Source: Shewanella frigidimarina (GTDB lineage: Bacteria > Pseudomonadota > Gammaproteobacteria > Enterobacterales > Shewanellaceae). From it: a DNA stretch of 64,000 nucleotides. The translations under genes were made by a program, and so were the position numbers. Shown here in pieces: positions 28,728 through 37,668 of this stretch. Position 1 is the first letter of the stretch, and each line of letters opens with the position of its first letter. The notes beneath the pieces are model-generated. The model made no database searches. It saw only the letters and a list, made by a program, of their open reading frames with translations, and had not been told where the DNA came from. Location of the stretch: positions 248,001-312,000 of the forward strand of contig NZ_RKKE01000003.1 of NCBI RefSeq assembly GCF_003797125.1, given 5' to 3'.

Positions 28728-29051
28728 ATGATTTATACCACAACTGAAACCATTCCTGGTCGGGACATTATCGAGATTGTCGGTGTTGTAACCGGTAATG
28801 TGGTTCAATCTAAACATATTGGTCGAGACATTATGGCCGGCTTAAAAAGCATTGTGGGTGGCGAAATCCGCGGTTACACCGAAATGTTATCTGATGCCAG
28901 AGATGTCGCAGTTGAGCGTTTAGTTGCCAGTGCGGCACAAAAAGGGGCTGATGCGATTGTGGGGATCCGCTTTACGACAAGTGCCATTATGGATGGCTCG
29001 TCTGAAATTATGGCTTTTGGTACTGCGGTTAAATTAGGGCCAAGCAGATAA
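28728..29051 (+). CDS. YbjQ family protein (UPF0145)
   Basis: A 107-residue soluble protein, starting at ATG 28728 behind a strong GGAGGATTT ribosome site; a longer frame from 28707 is not supported. It has the full YbjQ/DUF74 pattern: TTETIPGRDIIEIVGVVTG, the GGEIRGYTEML turn and GADAIVGIRF. Members form pentameric rings and have no assigned reaction. Monocistronic. Confidence 0.93.
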   Translation: MIYTTTETIPGRDIIEIVGVVTGNVVQSKHIGRDIMAGLKSIVGGEIRGYTEMLSDARDVAVERLVASAAQKGADAIVGIRFTTSAIMDGSSEIMAFGTAVKLGPSR

Positions 29052-29157
29052 ATACGCCTGAAACTAAACGGGTATTAATAGTATTTGCGTACAACAAATA
29101 CTTAAGTCGATTTTTATATCCTTGATGTTAGCCGAGTTTATTGCCGAAATGCTTCTA

Positions 29158-29214
29158 TTGATCAAACATAACTAATATGACCAAGCATAACGAGTATGAC
29201 CAAACATAACGAAT
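29158..29214. repeat. Three 19-bp tandem units upstream of the DUF302 gene
   Basis: TTGATCAAACATAACTAAT, ATGACCAAGCATAACGAGT and ATGACCAAACATAACGAAT occupy 29158-29176, 29177-29195 and 29196-29214. The last ends ten bases before the start codon at 29225, so the array covers the leader and ribosome-site region. Confidence 0.8.
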
Positions 29215-29224
29215 AGGTGATTTT

Positions 29225-29677
29225 ATGATTAAAAATATTTCTTTAGCTGTTGCCGTGTTATTCGCCTCTACTCATGCATATGCGGTAGAAAGCCTTATCA
29301 ATGTTGAAAGCCATTACTCGGCCAAAGAAACGGCAGATAGGTTTGAGTCGATCATAAAAGACAAAGGTTTTACGGTTTTTTCCAGGATTGATCATCAAAA
29401 AAATGCCGCCGGTGTGAACTTAACTCTGAGACCAACTGAAGTGATTATTTTCGGTAACCCTAACATCGGTACTCAATTAATGCAGTGTAACCAACTTGTC
29501 GCGATTGACTTGCCACAAAAGGTATTGATTAGCGAGGATGCTGATAACAAGGTTTGGCTGTCGTATAACAATCCGCAGTACACTAAACAGCGTCATAGTA
29601 TTGCAGGCTGCGATAAGGTTATTAATAAAATCTCTGGTGTCCTCAATACATTAAGCCTTGCTGCAACGTCTAAGTAG
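29225..29677 (+). CDS. DUF302 domain protein, secreted
   Basis: A 150-residue protein with a signal peptide (cleavage after HAYA, residue about 20) and a DUF302 domain: SAKETADRFESIIKDKGFTVF, RPTEVIIFGNPNIGTQLMQ and the LPQKVLISED strand. Periplasmic DUF302 proteins are widespread; the fold is known but not the function. The start ATG is preceded by AGGTGATTTT and by a 19-bp tandem array. Confidence 0.92.
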   Translation: MIKNISLAVAVLFASTHAYAVESLINVESHYSAKETADRFESIIKDKGFTVFSRIDHQKNAAGVNLTLRPTEVIIFGNPNIGTQLMQCNQLVAIDLPQKVLISEDADNKVWLSYNNPQYTKQRHSIAGCDKVINKISGVLNTLSLAATSK

Positions 29678-29848
29678 TTATTGAGCGGCCTCCAGCGTGT
29701 GATTGAAAACGATTATCTGAGGAACAAGAAAAGCATGATTATGATTGCTCAGGCATGGTGTTTTATCGAATGACGATTCCTACCGCAACACAGAGTAAAT
29801 ATATCGAATCACATCCACAGCAACACAAATACAAGATGATATTTATCA

Positions 29849-29874
29849 ATACTTTACATCTATACTTTACATCT
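29849..29874. repeat. Perfect 13-bp tandem duplication
   Basis: ATACTTTACATCT is repeated exactly at 29849-29861 and 29862-29874, about 75 bases upstream of the SDR start. Confidence 0.85.
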
Positions 29875-29947
29875 ATATTTTTCAAAATGATTTATCAGAA
29901 GAACTTATCAGAAAAGTTTGATAAAACAATCGATTTAGAGGTTTTTA

Positions 29948-30655
29948 ATGAATAGTGAAGTGGTATTAATCACTGGTGCGAATAGAGGCATTGGTTTAGC
30001 GTTAACAGAGCAATATCTTGTCAACGGTTGCAGCGTCATAGCGACCTGTAGAGATATCGCTACAACGACTGAGCTTTTGTCGTTGAAGGCTCAGTTTACT
30101 GACAAATTATTGATTGAGTCACTTGATATCACGAGCTCTGAATCAATCAAATGCTTAGCGAATAATCTTAGCCAGCAAAATATTAGTCTCGATTTAATCG
30201 TTAATAATGCGGGCTTTTTGGATCGAGATAACCACAGTATTCATGCTATCGATTATGCTGACGCTGAAATGTGTTTTAAAGTGAATGCGCTCGGGCCATT
30301 TTTTTTAACCCATTGTTTAATAAACCTGCTGAATAAAAATCGTTTATGCAAAATAGCGATTATCTCTTCTTCTAAGGGATCACTATCACAAGCACAAGGT
30401 GTCGACTGGTATGGTTACCGAATGTCTAAAGCCGCAGCCAATATGTTAACTGTGAATTTATCGACTGAACTGGTTAATGATAACGTCGCGGTGGTATCGG
30501 TTCATCCTGGTTGGGTGCAAACGGATATGGGCGGCAGCTCTGCAAAGGTTAGCGTTAACGATTCCGCCATTGGGATTATCAAAGTGATCAACAATTTATC
30601 TATTCACAATACCGGTCAGTTTTATGATGTTAGCGGTGAGCAACTGCCGTTCTAA
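29948..30655 (+). CDS. SDR family NAD(P)-dependent oxidoreductase
   Basis: A 235-residue short-chain dehydrogenase. The cofactor loop is TGANRGIGLAL (residues 8-18), followed by NNAGF, the catalytic serine region ISSSKGS and YGYRMSKAA carrying the YxxxK pair, and then HPGWVQTDMGG. This closing pattern is typical of the C-factor/CsgA-like SDRs. Substrate unknown. Start ATG 29948 after AGAGGTTTTTA. Confidence 0.92.
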   Translation: MNSEVVLITGANRGIGLALTEQYLVNGCSVIATCRDIATTTELLSLKAQFTDKLLIESLDITSSESIKCLANNLSQQNISLDLIVNNAGFLDRDNHSIHAIDYADAEMCFKVNALGPFFLTHCLINLLNKNRLCKIAIISSSKGSLSQAQGVDWYGYRMSKAAANMLTVNLSTELVNDNVAVVSVHPGWVQTDMGGSSAKVSVNDSAIGIIKVINNLSIHNTGQFYDVSGEQLPF

Positions 30656-31159
30656 TCAGCGCGTTAATTCGGACAGCAAACAACTAACCGTTATGTTGGT
30701 TATAGGGTTATACCTTGGGTTGAATTGAAGCTATATTTTCAGTACGCAAGATGGTAATTATGATGATTTTTATTAAGCCAATAGACAACAAATTGACCGA
30801 TAAACTATTAAATATTAGATAAAGTGTATTGATGTATGTGCGTGGCTTGCCTTAAAAATTGAAATGGGTAAGATGTTGTTTTACTGTGTTTATCGTTGAT
30901 ATTATTTTGATGTTTGAGTGTTAACCCACAGAGTTTGGCAACAGAGATGAAGTCGATAGTTAATCAAATTAAAATTGACACAATTAAGATGTGTTTTATC
31001 TTTTCCCTGCCGCATAGCGGCTTAGTTAAACAAACACTTAATGTTAATTTGCAACACGCTGCATTGTACAAGTAATGACTTTAGTGATTACGAGGTAAGG
31101 CAGAGTTTAAGGTTGCGTTGCAGCATTAAGTGAGTGTTATATTGATTGAGGTTGCTACA
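30656..31159. other. Intergenic region
   Basis: About 500 bases between the SDR and EAL genes. I see no gene, strong hairpin or repeat. GAGG at 31147-31150 is the ribosome site of the EAL gene. Confidence 0.5.
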
Positions 31160-31942
31160 ATGGAAACAAAGCCAATAATTTATGACAGATTTTCTTGTAA
31201 TAAATGTGTTGATAAAAGCAGCCTTGATTTTGATTTCACCATGGCTTTTCAGCCAATTATTAACTGTAAGACCAATACCATATTTGGCTATGAGGCATTG
31301 GTACGTGGTTTACAGAATGAATCGGCCTTTTCGATCATTTCTCAAGTCAATGATGATAATCGTTACCTCTTTGATCAGCTTTGCCGCGTCAAAGCCATCG
31401 CACTGGCGGCGAAACTAAAGCTAGACTCAATGCTTAGCATTAACTTTCTTCCAAATGCCATTTATAAACCTGAGCGCTGTATTCGAACAACCTTAGAAGC
31501 CGCTAAAGAGTATGGCTTTCCGACCAACAGAATCATGTTTGAATTTACGGAAAATGAGAACATTAGCGATACTGCATTTGTTAAGAGTATCGTTGAGTAT
31601 TATAAGCAATCAGGATTTATCACCGCACTAGACGATTTTGGTTCTGGCTATGCAGGCTTGGGATTGTTGGCTGATTTTCAAACCAATATTATCAAGTTTG
31701 ATATGAATCTTATTCGTAATATCAACCAAGATAAAACTCGACAAGCGATTATTAAAAACTGCTTAAACTTGTTCGATGAACTTAACATTATCTCTTTGGC
31801 CGAAGGCGTAGAGACAAGAGAAGAAATGCTATGGCTGCGCGATTGCGGCATTGAGTTGATGCAGGGTTATTTATTTGCCAAGCCCGGCTTTGAATGCCTA
31901 CCACAAGTTGATTTTGACGACATCTACCGCAGTAAAAGTTAA
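31160..31942 (+). CDS. EAL domain phosphodiesterase-like protein
   Basis: About 260 residues, essentially one stand-alone EAL domain. Start at ATG 31160 behind GAGGTTGC; the frame is open further up but has no better start. Catalytic signatures: GYEALVRG, SINFLPNAI, MFEFTENE, LDDFGSGYAGL, IKFDMNL, LAEGVET and MQGYLFAKP, consistent with active c-di-GMP hydrolysis. A short N-terminal lead contains SCNKC, a possible metal-binding pair. It most resembles the EAL halves of BLUF-type photoreceptors, but no BLUF domain is present. Cytosolic and monocistronic. Confidence 0.9.
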   Translation: METKPIIYDRFSCNKCVDKSSLDFDFTMAFQPIINCKTNTIFGYEALVRGLQNESAFSIISQVNDDNRYLFDQLCRVKAIALAAKLKLDSMLSINFLPNAIYKPERCIRTTLEAAKEYGFPTNRIMFEFTENENISDTAFVKSIVEYYKQSGFITALDDFGSGYAGLGLLADFQTNIIKFDMNLIRNINQDKTRQAIIKNCLNLFDELNIISLAEGVETREEMLWLRDCGIELMQGYLFAKPGFECLPQVDFDDIYRSKS

Positions 31943-32149
31943 TTTTTTGAACCATCAATTAATAACATTAAATTATTAAAAGGATAATTTTTAATAATTT
32001 AATGTTTAAGCATACTCGCTGTATATTACTCTTATCGAACATAATTCATCATTAATACGCACACTTCACCCGGTAATGTAGCCAATTGTTTATCCAAGAG
32101 CTTGCACATTTAATGATGCGATTCAAAGATATTGCCAAAAGAGAAATAG

Positions 32150-32536
32150 ATGAAATTTTTACACACCATGTTGAGAGTTGTTGACCTAGCGAAATCAATC
32201 GAGTTTTACACCAATGTGCTGGGCATGAAAGTGTTAGAAACAGCCGAAAACAAAGAGTATCGCTACACCTTAGTCTTTGTCGGTTATGGCACTCAAGCAG
32301 ACAGCACCACAATTGAATTAACCTATAACTGGGATACCAATGAGTATGATCAAGGTAATGCTTTTGGTCATATTGCGCTGGGTGTAGAGGATATTTATAG
32401 AGCCTGTAATGACATTAAAGCACGCGGAGGCAACGTCACCCGTGAACCAGGACCGGTAAAAGGTGGTACAACCCACATCGCCTTTATTGTCGATCCTGAT
32501 GGATACCAAATTGAACTCATCCAAATTAGTCAGTAA
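32150..32536 (+). CDS. gloA: Lactoylglutathione lyase (glyoxalase I)
   Basis: A 128-residue glyoxalase I that isomerises the methylglyoxal-glutathione adduct to S-lactoylglutathione in the cytoplasm. Metal ligands expected for the nickel-type enzyme are visible: His in FLHTML, Glu in TTIELTYNW, His in FGHIAL and Glu in YQIELI. Length and sequence match the bacterial short form. The flavin reductase gene follows after 13 bases, so the two are co-transcribed, as they are (in another order) in the E. coli nemRA-gloA locus. Confidence 0.95.
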   Translation: MKFLHTMLRVVDLAKSIEFYTNVLGMKVLETAENKEYRYTLVFVGYGTQADSTTIELTYNWDTNEYDQGNAFGHIALGVEDIYRACNDIKARGGNVTREPGPVKGGTTHIAFIVDPDGYQIELIQISQ

Positions 32537-32549
32537 AGAGGAATACACA

Positions 32550-33650
32550 ATGAAAGATTCACTATTTCAACCGATACAACTCGGTAAACTTTCTTTAAAA
32601 AATCGTATTGTTATGCCTCCAATGACGCGATCGCGCGCCTCTCAGCCAGGTAATGTTGCCAACGATATGATGGCTGAATATTATGCTCAACGCGCTTCAG
32701 CGGGTCTTATTGTGAGTGAAGGTACCCAGATTTCAGCCATGGGCCAAGGTTATGCTTGGACGCCAGGTATTTATTCTCCAGAACAAATAGCCGGATGGCA
32801 AAAAGTCACCAACGCTGTGCATGCAAAAGGCGGCACTATCTTCGCCCAACTTTGGCATGTTGGCCGCGTGACTCATCCAGATAATATCAATGGCAAGCAA
32901 CCTATTTCGTCTTCTGCACTAAAAGCACTAAATGTAAAAGTGTTTGTAGATAATGGTACTGACGAACCTGGTTTTGTTGACGTGGTTGTGGCGCGTGAAA
33001 TGTCTAAAGCTGACATTGAACATGTTATTGGTGAATATCGCCAAGCGGCGTTAAATGCGATTGAAGCAGGTTTTGATGGCATCGAATTGCATGCTGCAAA
33101 CGGTTATTTAATTAACCAGTTTATCGATTCTGAAGCGAATAATCGTATTGACGAATATGGTGGTAGTATCGAAAACCGCCTGCGTTTCTTAGGTGAAGTG
33201 GTTGGTGCAATGACAGATGCCATCGGTGCTGATCGTGTTGGTGTTCGTCTTGCGCCATTTACATCTTTAAATGGTACTGTTGATGCAACCCCCATTGAAA
33301 CCTACACCGCAGCGGCAGTATTACTGAACAGCTTAAATGTGGTTTACATTCATTTTGCTGAAGTCGATTGGGATGATGCCCCGGAGACTCCTGCAGCGTT
33401 TAAAGATGCAGTTCGAGCGGCCTATAAAGGGATACTCATTTATGCTGGTCGTTACGACGGTGAAAAAGGCACACAGGCAATTAACGATGGCCTAGCTGAT
33501 ATGATTGGTTTTGGTCGACCATTTGTATCTAATCCTGATTTGCCAAACCGCATTAAGCATGGTTATCCATTAGCGGTGCACACACCAGAGACATTATTTG
33601 GCGGCTCTGAAAAAGGCTTAACTGATTACCCACAATACAGCCCAAGTTAA
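32550..33650 (+). CDS. nemA: Alkene reductase / Old Yellow Enzyme family (NemA-like)
   Basis: A 366-residue FMN oxidoreductase that reduces activated C=C bonds and nitro compounds such as N-ethylmaleimide with NAD(P)H. Family signatures: FQPIQLGKLSLKNRIVMPPMTR at the start (residues 4-24), ALNAIEAGFDGIELHAANGYLI with the active-site H/N pair, DEYGGSIENR, and GFGRPFVSNPDL at the end. I choose ATG 32550 behind AGAGGAATA, because the earlier frame start lies inside gloA. Together with gloA it forms an electrophile-detoxification operon; no nemR repressor is visible. Confidence 0.93.
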   Translation: MKDSLFQPIQLGKLSLKNRIVMPPMTRSRASQPGNVANDMMAEYYAQRASAGLIVSEGTQISAMGQGYAWTPGIYSPEQIAGWQKVTNAVHAKGGTIFAQLWHVGRVTHPDNINGKQPISSSALKALNVKVFVDNGTDEPGFVDVVVAREMSKADIEHVIGEYRQAALNAIEAGFDGIELHAANGYLINQFIDSEANNRIDEYGGSIENRLRFLGEVVGAMTDAIGADRVGVRLAPFTSLNGTVDATPIETYTAAAVLLNSLNVVYIHFAEVDWDDAPETPAAFKDAVRAAYKGILIYAGRYDGEKGTQAINDGLADMIGFGRPFVSNPDLPNRIKHGYPLAVHTPETLFGGSEKGLTDYPQYSPS

Positions 33651-33657
33651 TAGCAAT

Positions 33658-33687
33658 CGTGCTATTTAACTACGTGCTATTTAACTA
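33658..33687. repeat. Perfect 15-bp tandem duplication
   Basis: CGTGCTATTTAACTA occurs at 33658-33672 and again immediately at 33673-33687, directly after the nemA stop. Confidence 0.85.
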
Positions 33688-33699
33688 AGTGAATATTTG

Positions 33700-33728
33700 A
33701 GCGATTCTGACGTAACGTTAGGATCGCT
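33700..33728 (+). terminator. Possible terminator of the gloA-nemA operon
   Basis: AGCGATTCT (33700-33708) pairs with AGGATCGCT (33720-33728) with one G-T wobble over an 11-base loop, 50 bases past nemA. The following T-run is short. Confidence 0.45.
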
Positions 33729-33855
33729 TTGTGCGTATAGACCACTTATCAATCTTCATCTGTCTTTATGTGATGCTGTATCATTCAGCGTTGCCAAAAC
33801 CTTACTCCCTTAGCCCTGCCATAAGCTGAAAAAACGTTGAATGAAAAACCAATGA

Positions 33856-33975
33856 GTTGCGCGGCAAACTATTCTTATACTGGCCACTATGCTTGGTGCT
33901 GTGGGTTGGATAGCCTCCAAACTTGTTATTTAGAGATGCACGGTGAAGTGTTTATTGATGCTAAAACTAAGTGAA
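33856..33975 (+). pseudogene. Possible remnant of an EamA/DMT transporter start
   Basis: A 25-codon stretch reads RQTILILATMLGAVGWIASK with LVI and then TAG at 33931; shifting one base, the neighbouring frame continues EMHGEVFIDAKTK before a stop. The order resembles the first transmembrane helix and loop of EamA-type drug/metabolite transporters (..GAVGWIASKLVI-MEMPGEVF..). No further transporter sequence follows. It is probably the eroded beginning of a lost gene; the match is from memory of the family. Confidence 0.35.
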
Positions 33976-34005
33976 GCTATTGATGTTAAAGCGGAGTGGC
34001 GATTT

Positions 34006-34036
34006 GATTAATCTCAGCATTAAACTGAGATTAATC
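34006..34036 (-). terminator. Hairpin after mscS gene
   Basis: GATTAATCTCAG (34006-34017) pairs perfectly with CTGAGATTAATC (34025-34036) over a seven-base loop, nine bases beyond the leftward stop at 34046. There is no long T-run, but position and stem suggest transcript end. Confidence 0.6.
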
Positions 34037-34045
34037 ATAATTGAA

Positions 34046-34882
34046 TTAACTAAAGTTTTCGTGGTAAGCAATCATAAAGTCTTCTCTTATTAACTGCTCT
34101 AAATGTATGGCGCGTTCTGTGGGGCAAAAAATCATGATATGCACATTTTGCTCGCCGTTAATGCCGCTAGTGATATGAATATGCGGTTCGCTGCCAGGTA
34201 AATCGACACCAGCATGTTTTTCTATTACGCCGTTGTAACGTTTAGCCACTTCAATAAAGTCTTCACAGTGCTGTTCTATTTGACGGGTTAACGCCGGAAA
34301 CAATGTATAGAGATTAACAAACTGGACTACGGTAATCGTTATGTTGTGGTAAACATAACGTTTCATAAAGTTGAGGTTTTTAACCGCATAGGTAAAAAAC
34401 ATACTGTTAGGTAACGTCGCGGTTTTTCCTGTGTAATGGTATTGACCTTGATCGAGGTCGATCTCTTGGATCACTGTGGCCATTAAGTTATGTTCAATCA
34501 CTTCGCCATATATTTTTCCCACTTCAATCCAATCACCAATCACAAATGAACGTGAACTCGCGCGTTGTATTGAGCCGGTAAAGCAAAGAATGATTTCTTT
34601 TGATGCTATCACTATGGCAATGGCAATGGCGGTAACTGACAGGGCAAATTTGCTAACTTCGGATTGCCAAAGTATGAACAAAATAACCAGTATTAAAATG
34701 AAGGTGCCATTTTTAGTGCGTGACATCCATTTCCGTTGCACATCAGAAAGAAAAGCGACGTCGCCACGAATACTTGAAATGATAAAACGTTTTATCACTG
34801 AGATAAGCATTATTATTAACACCGTTAATAATAATTTGTGTTCAAGAAAGAAATCGACGATCAAAGTTATATTATCTATCAA
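34046..34882 (-). CDS. MscS family mechanosensitive ion channel
   Basis: A 278-residue inner-membrane channel. Three transmembrane stretches are visible (about 15-32, 58-75 and 78-100); the third leads into the pore-helix-like segment SKEIILCFTGSI, followed by the MscS beta-domain with FVIGDWIEVGKIYGEVIEH and TGKTATLPNSMFFTYAVKN. The C-terminal part is a mixed domain. It should release osmolytes under hypo-osmotic stress. It is similar in length to E. coli MscS (286 aa) but the pore lacks the usual Ala/Gly-rich run. Monocistronic. Confidence 0.9.
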   Translation of the reverse strand: MIDNITLIVDFFLEHKLLLTVLIIMLISVIKRFIISSIRGDVAFLSDVQRKWMSRTKNGTFILILVILFILWQSEVSKFALSVTAIAIAIVIASKEIILCFTGSIQRASSRSFVIGDWIEVGKIYGEVIEHNLMATVIQEIDLDQGQYHYTGKTATLPNSMFFTYAVKNLNFMKRYVYHNITITVVQFVNLYTLFPALTRQIEQHCEDFIEVAKRYNGVIEKHAGVDLPGSEPHIHITSGINGEQNVHIMIFCPTERAIHLEQLIREDFMIAYHENFS

Positions 34883-35152
34883 ACCTGTTACCTACGTTGT
34901 TTGTGTTTTCACACTGATGGTGCTGAATTACGGACATTCCGGCCGTCACTCTATTGGCAATAGCAGCAGAAGACAAGGTAATTAGGCCATAACAGTATGA
35001 AGTCTAACCTGGTGCAGCATAAAACACTTAACCAACTTCAGTAAACTTGCCCCTTAATAAACACGATAAAAACATTAATGTGACTGACATTAATGGCTTT
35101 ATGCGTATCAACATTCGAAATAAAGAAATGAATATGTTAGCTGGTGATCATT
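34883..35152. other. Intergenic region
   Basis: The inverted repeat TTAATGT...ACATTAA (about 35077-35095) is the only structure noticed. No coding signal. Confidence 0.35.
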
Positions 35153-35986
35153 TTAGTTAGATTGGTAGTAAATAACCGTTGGTGTTATTGCTATAACATC
35201 ATCATATGGATACCCCAAAGCATTTGGCTGCCCTTTTACTGGCTTAACATCTGAGTTGTCGCTTAACTTAACTCCCCAATGATTATTACTAATACCTTCG
35301 AAAATAATATTAATTACCCCGTCACTTTCTTTAACCATCGCGGCAACGTGGTACTTGGCCATAATGTCCCTTACCCTAGCTGAGCGTGTTGAGCACATAT
35401 TACACGCTTCTATATTGGTGACATTTTTAAAAAAAGTGGCATCGCCTGAAGGTACAAACCCAGCTACCGCTGACGGTTGATATTGAATAATACCTGCGGG
35501 GGTGAAAAATGCGTTATTGACTCTAAATACATTATCATCTGACTGCTGCACGATAGTGATATCGACATTGTCCTTAAAAAAAACACGGATTACGTCTTGC
35601 TGTATCAGCAATTTGTTGATGGCCTTAACCCTTTGGTTTCGACATGATTTTTCATTGCACAGTACTCGATTGGGCAAACTGGTGACAAAGTTGGGGTCGG
35701 CTTTAAATATCGCGTTACTCATTACACCTAAGTTGAAATTAGCAAAATCATTTTTATCCTCGGCTGAGGTAAATTTTGTAGGGTGCACATCAAGCAAACC
35801 ATACGGTGAGGCTAATCCGGGTAATATTTCTGCAATGCCATTTTTGGGTAATAAACCCCGTAAATGATTTATTGTTGCACGGTACTCTTTATCAGAATCT
35901 GCGGTGAGGAAATTTGGTAAGTTGTTAGCGCAGACAACTATAGGCACTAGCAATGAGCATAACAAAAATAGATAAGTGGCTCTCAT
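35153..35986 (-). CDS. Hypothetical secreted protein
   Basis: About 277 residues. I place the start at ATG 35986 (MRATYLFLLCSLL), preceded by AAAGGA, rather than the upstream ATG at 36025; a clear signal peptide then ends at VVCAN. The mature part has four cysteines in two pairs (LCNEKSCR; EACNMC) that could form disulfides or bind metal, and no domain that I recognise. Probably periplasmic or outer surface. Monocistronic, between the MscS and Qnr genes. Confidence 0.75.
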   Translation of the reverse strand: MRATYLFLLCSLLVPIVVCANNLPNFLTADSDKEYRATINHLRGLLPKNGIAEILPGLASPYGLLDVHPTKFTSAEDKNDFANFNLGVMSNAIFKADPNFVTSLPNRVLCNEKSCRNQRVKAINKLLIQQDVIRVFFKDNVDITIVQQSDDNVFRVNNAFFTPAGIIQYQPSAVAGFVPSGDATFFKNVTNIEACNMCSTRSARVRDIMAKYHVAAMVKESDGVINIIFEGISNNHWGVKLSDNSDVKPVKGQPNALGYPYDDVIAITPTVIYYQSN

Positions 35987-36266
35987 AGGTGAGTAACATC
36001 CTTTTAATGTCATCGTTAACGTCATTGTTGCTTAAGCAAAACACAATTTTGTTGTCATGATGTTATAAAAACAAGCAAAGTGAAAGCTGTACGTTGTCAT
36101 TATTAGTACTCTTTAATCAAAGATGTCGACTCAGTTAGAGTGTAGACATCACAATAAACCGAGCACTTTGCACATGTATATTACCTAGCGCTAAACATGT
36201 GAACAATTAATGATGACAAGTTAATTCAGAATAAGCAGAGCCAGTATCGTTATGCCTCATTTAGAG

Positions 36267-36920
36267 TTAACTAGGTAACACGATAACGCCGAGTTGCTCT
36301 AATAATTGCTCTTGTTGCCAGTCGCAGATTTTGACCCCCGTTAAGTTAACTCGACGAGGATCCAAACCGGTTAATTCACAATGTGATAAATCACAATATT
36401 GCATATCAAATTGTTGCCAGCTATTGGATGAAAATTCACCGCGACTTAAATCTGAACCTTTAAAAGAGGCCTTTTGTAAATTGGCGCCCGTCCAACGGTT
36501 TTCGAACAAGTCACATTTTTCAATGCATTGCTTTTCAAAGTCGGTATAAGACAAATTACAGCCGGTAATATACACCAAGCAAAAATAACTTTTGTGTGAA
36601 ATCTGGTTTACAAAGCTGGTTTTTAAAAAACTGGCTCCTTGTAAATCACATTCTCTAAACTCGGCTCCAAAACCATTAGCACCTTGAAAGTTGGCCATGC
36701 CTAGCTTGCAATGTTTGAAACTGGCATCACGCAAATCGGCGTACTTAAATTGGCAACCTATACTGTCTCCTGCTTCAATAAACTTACAGTTGATGAATGT
36801 TGCATCCCTTAAGTCTGCACGACTGAAGTCGCAATGATAGAAATGACAATTTTCAAATGTGGTTTCAGGTAAAAGTTGTTGTGAGAAATCATGTTCACGA
36901 AAAGTTTGGTTGTTACTCAT
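36267..36920 (-). CDS. qnr: Qnr family pentapeptide-repeat protein
   Basis: A 217-residue right-handed beta-helix protein of A(D/N)LXX pentapeptide repeats, the length of QnrA (218 aa). Qnr proteins bind DNA gyrase and topoisomerase IV and protect them from quinolones. Diagnostic features: repeats such as ADLRDATF, CNLSY and SDLSRGEF, cysteines in the repeats, the segment NQISHKSYFC, and the C-terminal end DPRRVNLTGVKICDWQQEQL, very close to QnrA/QnrS. I choose ATG 36920 (MSNNQTF) with GGAGG six bases upstream; the longer frame opens with TTG. Chromosomal qnr genes in Shewanella are thought to be the source of plasmid qnrA. No mobile element flanks it. Resistance level is not predictable from sequence. 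Confidence 0.93.
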   Translation of the reverse strand: MSNNQTFREHDFSQQLLPETTFENCHFYHCDFSRADLRDATFINCKFIEAGDSIGCQFKYADLRDASFKHCKLGMANFQGANGFGAEFRECDLQGASFLKTSFVNQISHKSYFCLVYITGCNLSYTDFEKQCIEKCDLFENRWTGANLQKASFKGSDLSRGEFSSNSWQQFDMQYCDLSHCELTGLDPRRVNLTGVKICDWQQEQLLEQLGVIVLPS

Positions 36921-37607
36921 CAGGGCCTCCAAATTGACTATTGGCCAAGGTTAACATTGTAAAACAGCAAAAAACCAATTTATTAACACCATTAAAATCA
37001 ACATATTACAAACCCCTCAAATAGCGATTTTAAGGGGCAAAAGAGACGTTTTGAGAGACTTTATATAGCATCACCCTAGTCGCTTCCCTCGGAAAAACTT
37101 TTAACCACTTCACCAGCGACTGAATTAAATGTGCTTTTGGCTGAAAATCACTCAGTTTGATAACACATTTTGTCTGTTTTCTGAGTAAGTGTATAAATTC
37201 ATTTAAACCGAAATGTTGATATTAGCTTCAGTATTTTGGCCTAATTTGACAGCGAAAAACCATTAATGCTTAGGGGATAAGTTTCACGCGATAGCATTTC
37301 TGTTAACAAGCAATTTATTTAAAACCTGATTCTTACGCTTAATGGTCGATTGAGGGTTGGCAAGTCTCCTTTGATAAAAAGCAAAGAAAGGGAGCGCATA
37401 ATCTCAATACTGCTTATCTATATTTATCTGTTCTCGCAAATAAGTTGTGTAGTATTTATTGTTGCCAATATTGGGTACAGCCGATATTGCAATGGCTGTT
37501 AAAAACAACAACATCATGTTTCTACAAAATCCCCAAGTGAAGTGCTTGATCACCTTCTCTATGAATTAGTGATCTGCGACAATTTGTCCAATTTCATTTT
37601 TGTTAAC

Positions 37608-37621
37608 TTGATCAACATCAT
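37608..37621 (+). promoter_or_regulatory. Second FNR/EtrA-like box upstream of hyaA
   Basis: TTGAT-CAAC-ATCAT matches the FNR consensus TTGAT-N4-ATCAA in nine of ten positions. Its centre is 61 bases upstream of the better box at 37669-37682, so the two lie on nearly the same helix face. Confidence 0.5.
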
Positions 37622-37668
37622 AAATACTGCGATATAGCCCTACATATGTTATGGGAATATCTCACAAA

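Noticed and set aside
29755-29955. 66-codon frame upstream of the SDR gene
   Set aside because: It contains the 13-bp tandem duplication, overlaps the SDR start and has no protein-like features.
36933-36990. LexA (SOS) box upstream of qnr, as found for qnrB
   Set aside because: CTGT is present near 36965 but ACAG does not follow at the required spacing.
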